Source: Paenibacillus sp. PvR098 (lineage in GTDB: Bacteria; Bacillota; Bacilli; Paenibacillales; NBRC-103111). Taken from it: 64,000 nucleotides of DNA. Of this stretch, positions 62,684 to 64,000 are shown piece by piece; position 1 is the stretch's first letter, and the number at the start of each line of letters is the position of its first letter. The notes below the pieces were generated by a model. The model did no database searches and had not been told where the DNA came from. It saw only the letters and a program-made list of their open reading frames with translations. A program made the position numbers and the translations under genes. The stretch covers positions 124,001-188,000 of the forward strand of contig NZ_JAFIBU010000001.1 of the NCBI RefSeq assembly GCF_017833255.1, written 5' to 3'.

Positions 62684-63127
62684 ATGAGCTTAAGCGAGAG
62701 ATTAAACGATGACATGAAGCTTGCGATGAAGGGACAAGAAAAGTTTAAACTCTCCGTAATCCGTATGGTTCGTGCAGCTATCAAGAATATCGAGATAGAT
62801 CAGCGTAAAACCTTAGATGACCAAGAAGTACTTGACGTCTTGAATCGCGAGATCAAACAGCGCAAAGATTCCCTCCAAGAATTTGAAAAGGCCGGTCGTG
62901 ATGATTTGGCTGAAAACCTGAAGGCAGAGATTGCTATTTTGATGGAGTACATGCCGCAACAGTTATCCGAAGAAGAAGTAAAAGCCATTGTACAGCAGAC
63001 CATCCAAGAAGTGGGAGCTTCTTCAAAAGCGGATATGGGAAAAGTCATGGGCGCATTGATGCCAAAGGTAAAAGGGCTCGCGGACGGCAAGCTTGTTAAT
63101 CAGTTTGTCCAACAGCTATTGTCTTAA
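62684..63127 (+). CDS. yqeY: GatB/YqeY domain-containing protein
   Basis: A 147-residue all-helical protein like the C-terminal tail of the amidotransferase subunit GatB. Seen are [19 protein letters not shown] at the start, the [14 protein letters not shown] segment (about 22-35) and the [15 protein letters not shown] motif (about 86-100), ending in [19 protein letters not shown]. Role unknown; perhaps tRNA-related. CTAGGAGG precedes ATG 62684. It shares a promoter with rpsU. Confidence 0.96.
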   Translation: MSLSERLNDDMKLAMKGQEKFKLSVIRMVRAAIKNIEIDQRKTLDDQEVLDVLNREIKQRKDSLQEFEKAGRDDLAENLKAEIAILMEYMPQQLSEEEVKAIVQQTIQEVGASSKADMGKVMGALMPKVKGLADGKLVNQFVQQLLS

Positions 63128-63135
63128 CAACAACG

Positions 63136-63163
63136 AAAAACACTCCAGTAACGGAGTGTTTTT
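63136..63163 (+). terminator. Terminator after yqeY
   Basis: AAAAACACTCC (63136-63146), six bases, GGAGTGTTTTT (63153-63163): a perfect stem with a T-rich tail. Confidence 0.95.
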
Positions 63164-63255
63164 CTTCTTTTCGGATTATTTTATGAATCAATTGCGCACT
63201 CCACGCGTATTACCGTTTATAGGCTTATACATCATGGAGAAAAGGAGGTAAAGCC

Positions 63256-64000
63256 ATGCGTGTTCAAACCGGTGGATGGAAGACGTATTTTTTGAAAAAA
63301 TGCATCATGTTTATGCTCGCGATGACTCTGATTCTGTCGGCCATACTAATCGGACTGCCGGACATGAAGACCGCACATGCGGAAACGAAGCCTCTCGCGG
63401 CGCCGGTTGTCGTCATTCCGGTGCACCAAACCGTTGAAACTGGCCTGTACAATTTTTTGGAACGGGCGTTTCGTGAAGCGGAAGAGATGAACGCGCTCCA
63501 TATTGTCTTGGACATTAACACGTTCGGCGGACGAGTGGATTCGGCGCAGGAGATCGGGCAACTGATCAAGAACAGCCCCATTCCAACTATCGCCTACGTA
63601 CGAGGGAAGGCGATTTCAGCCGGCAGCTATATCGCGTTAAACGCAGAGCAGATTGCGATGGAACCTGGCAGTTCTATTGGAGCGGCTGCGGTTGTCGATA
63701 TCACAGGAAATGAGATTGAGAATGTGAAGGTCATTTCTACCTGGTCTGGGCTCATGAAAGGCGCAGCCGAGATGCGAGGACGCAATTCGCAAATTGCCGA
63801 AGCGATGGTGGATAAAAACGTCGGTGTCACGATGCCCGAAATCGGAAGAACCGTGCCGAAGGGTGAAATCGTTACGTTAACGTCACAGGAAGCGTTGAAG
63901 GTCGGCTATGCGGAAACCGTTGCAGCGAGTCTGGAGGATGTCGTCAAGTTTGTCGGCGGAGAGAATCATCCGCTGATGATGATGGAGCTTAGCGTAGCCG
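63256..64000 (+). CDS. NfeD-family membrane protease (YqeZ-like), 3'-truncated
   Basis: The frame from ATG 63256 (AAAGGAGGT at 63241-63249) stays open to the end of the window, about 248 codons. A signal or anchor helix lies at about residues 15-35 (CIMFMLAMTLILSAILIG), then an MKTAHAE cleavage-like site. The ClpP-class serine protease domain follows: VVVIPVHQTVETG, LDINTFGGRVDSAQEIG and the catalytic Ser in ISAGSYIALNA (about residue 125). B. subtilis yqeZ stands right after yqeY, matching this order. The NfeD membrane and OB domains should lie beyond the window. Substrate unknown; often paired with flotillin-like YqfA. Confidence 0.93.
   Translation, partial: MRVQTGGWKTYFLKKCIMFMLAMTLILSAILIGLPDMKTAHAETKPLAAPVVVIPVHQTVETGLYNFLERAFREAEEMNALHIVLDINTFGGRVDSAQEIGQLIKNSPIPTIAYVRGKAISAGSYIALNAEQIAMEPGSSIGAAAVVDITGNEIENVKVISTWSGLMKGAAEMRGRNSQIAEAMVDKNVGVTMPEIGRTVPKGEIVTLTSQEALKVGYAETVAASLEDVVKFVGGENHPLMMMELSVA

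Overview
The window (about 50% GC by eye, low in intergenic stretches) is chromosomal DNA of an endospore-forming member of the Bacillota, most likely Paenibacillus or a close relative such as Cohnella. Evidence: strong Shine-Dalgarno sequences, GTG/TTG starts, spore genes (gpr, spoIIP, a YfhD-type peptide), a T-box leader, a CIRCE element, and gene order that follows the Bacillus subtilis yqeH-aroE-yqeI-nadD-yqeK-yqeL-yqeM / comER-comEA-comEB-comEC / holA-rpsT-gpr-spoIIP-yqxA-lepA-hemW-hrcA-grpE-dnaK-dnaJ-prmA-rsmE-mtaB / rpsU-yqeY-yqeZ block. No rRNA, tRNA, CRISPR array, prophage or insertion sequence is seen.

Layout. 1-5.6 kb: ribosome assembly and NAD genes in one tight operon (yqeH, aroE, yhbY, nadD, yqeK, rsfS, cvfB), then a methyltransferase. 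5.6-8.6 kb: a T-box-controlled leuS. 8.7-14.8 kb: comER divergent from a DNA-uptake operon comEA-metY-comEB-comEC, in which metY is an unexpected insert. 14.9-20.8 kb: accessory genes: a broken flavin monooxygenase, an EamA transporter, a LysR regulator divergent from an MFS transporter plus tautomerase, and an ECF sigma/anti-sigma pair with its own ECF-type promoter. 21-28.8 kb: holA, rpsT, gpr, spoIIP, a yqxA-like gene, lepA, hemW. 28.8-36.5 kb: a GNAT enzyme, then the CIRCE-controlled heat-shock operon hrcA-chaperonin-grpE-dnaK-dnaJ. The chaperonin is archaeal-like (group II/III type), not GroEL. 36.6-43.9 kb: prmA, an M50 protease, rsmE, mtaB, Nudix, deoC, an RlmI-type methyltransferase and a nitroreductase. 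43.9-44.4 kb: two tandem paralogous 32-residue peptide genes on the minus strand. 44.5-57.1 kb: a recombination/repair operon addB-addA-sbcD-sbcC with a LexA-like box over its promoter. 57.2-61.4 kb: a secreted GH26-like protein and, convergent to it, a TetR regulator fused in frame to an FAD oxidoreductase. 62-64 kb: hinT, rpsU, yqeY and the start of an NfeD-family protease gene.

Most notable: the archaeal-type chaperonin translationally coupled to hrcA; the tandem micro-peptides with their own promoter and terminator; the TetR-oxidoreductase fusion with an internal ribosome-binding site and a palindromic operator; and the LexA-like box in front of addBA-sbcDC. All family assignments come from reading motifs and gene order; no database search was run.
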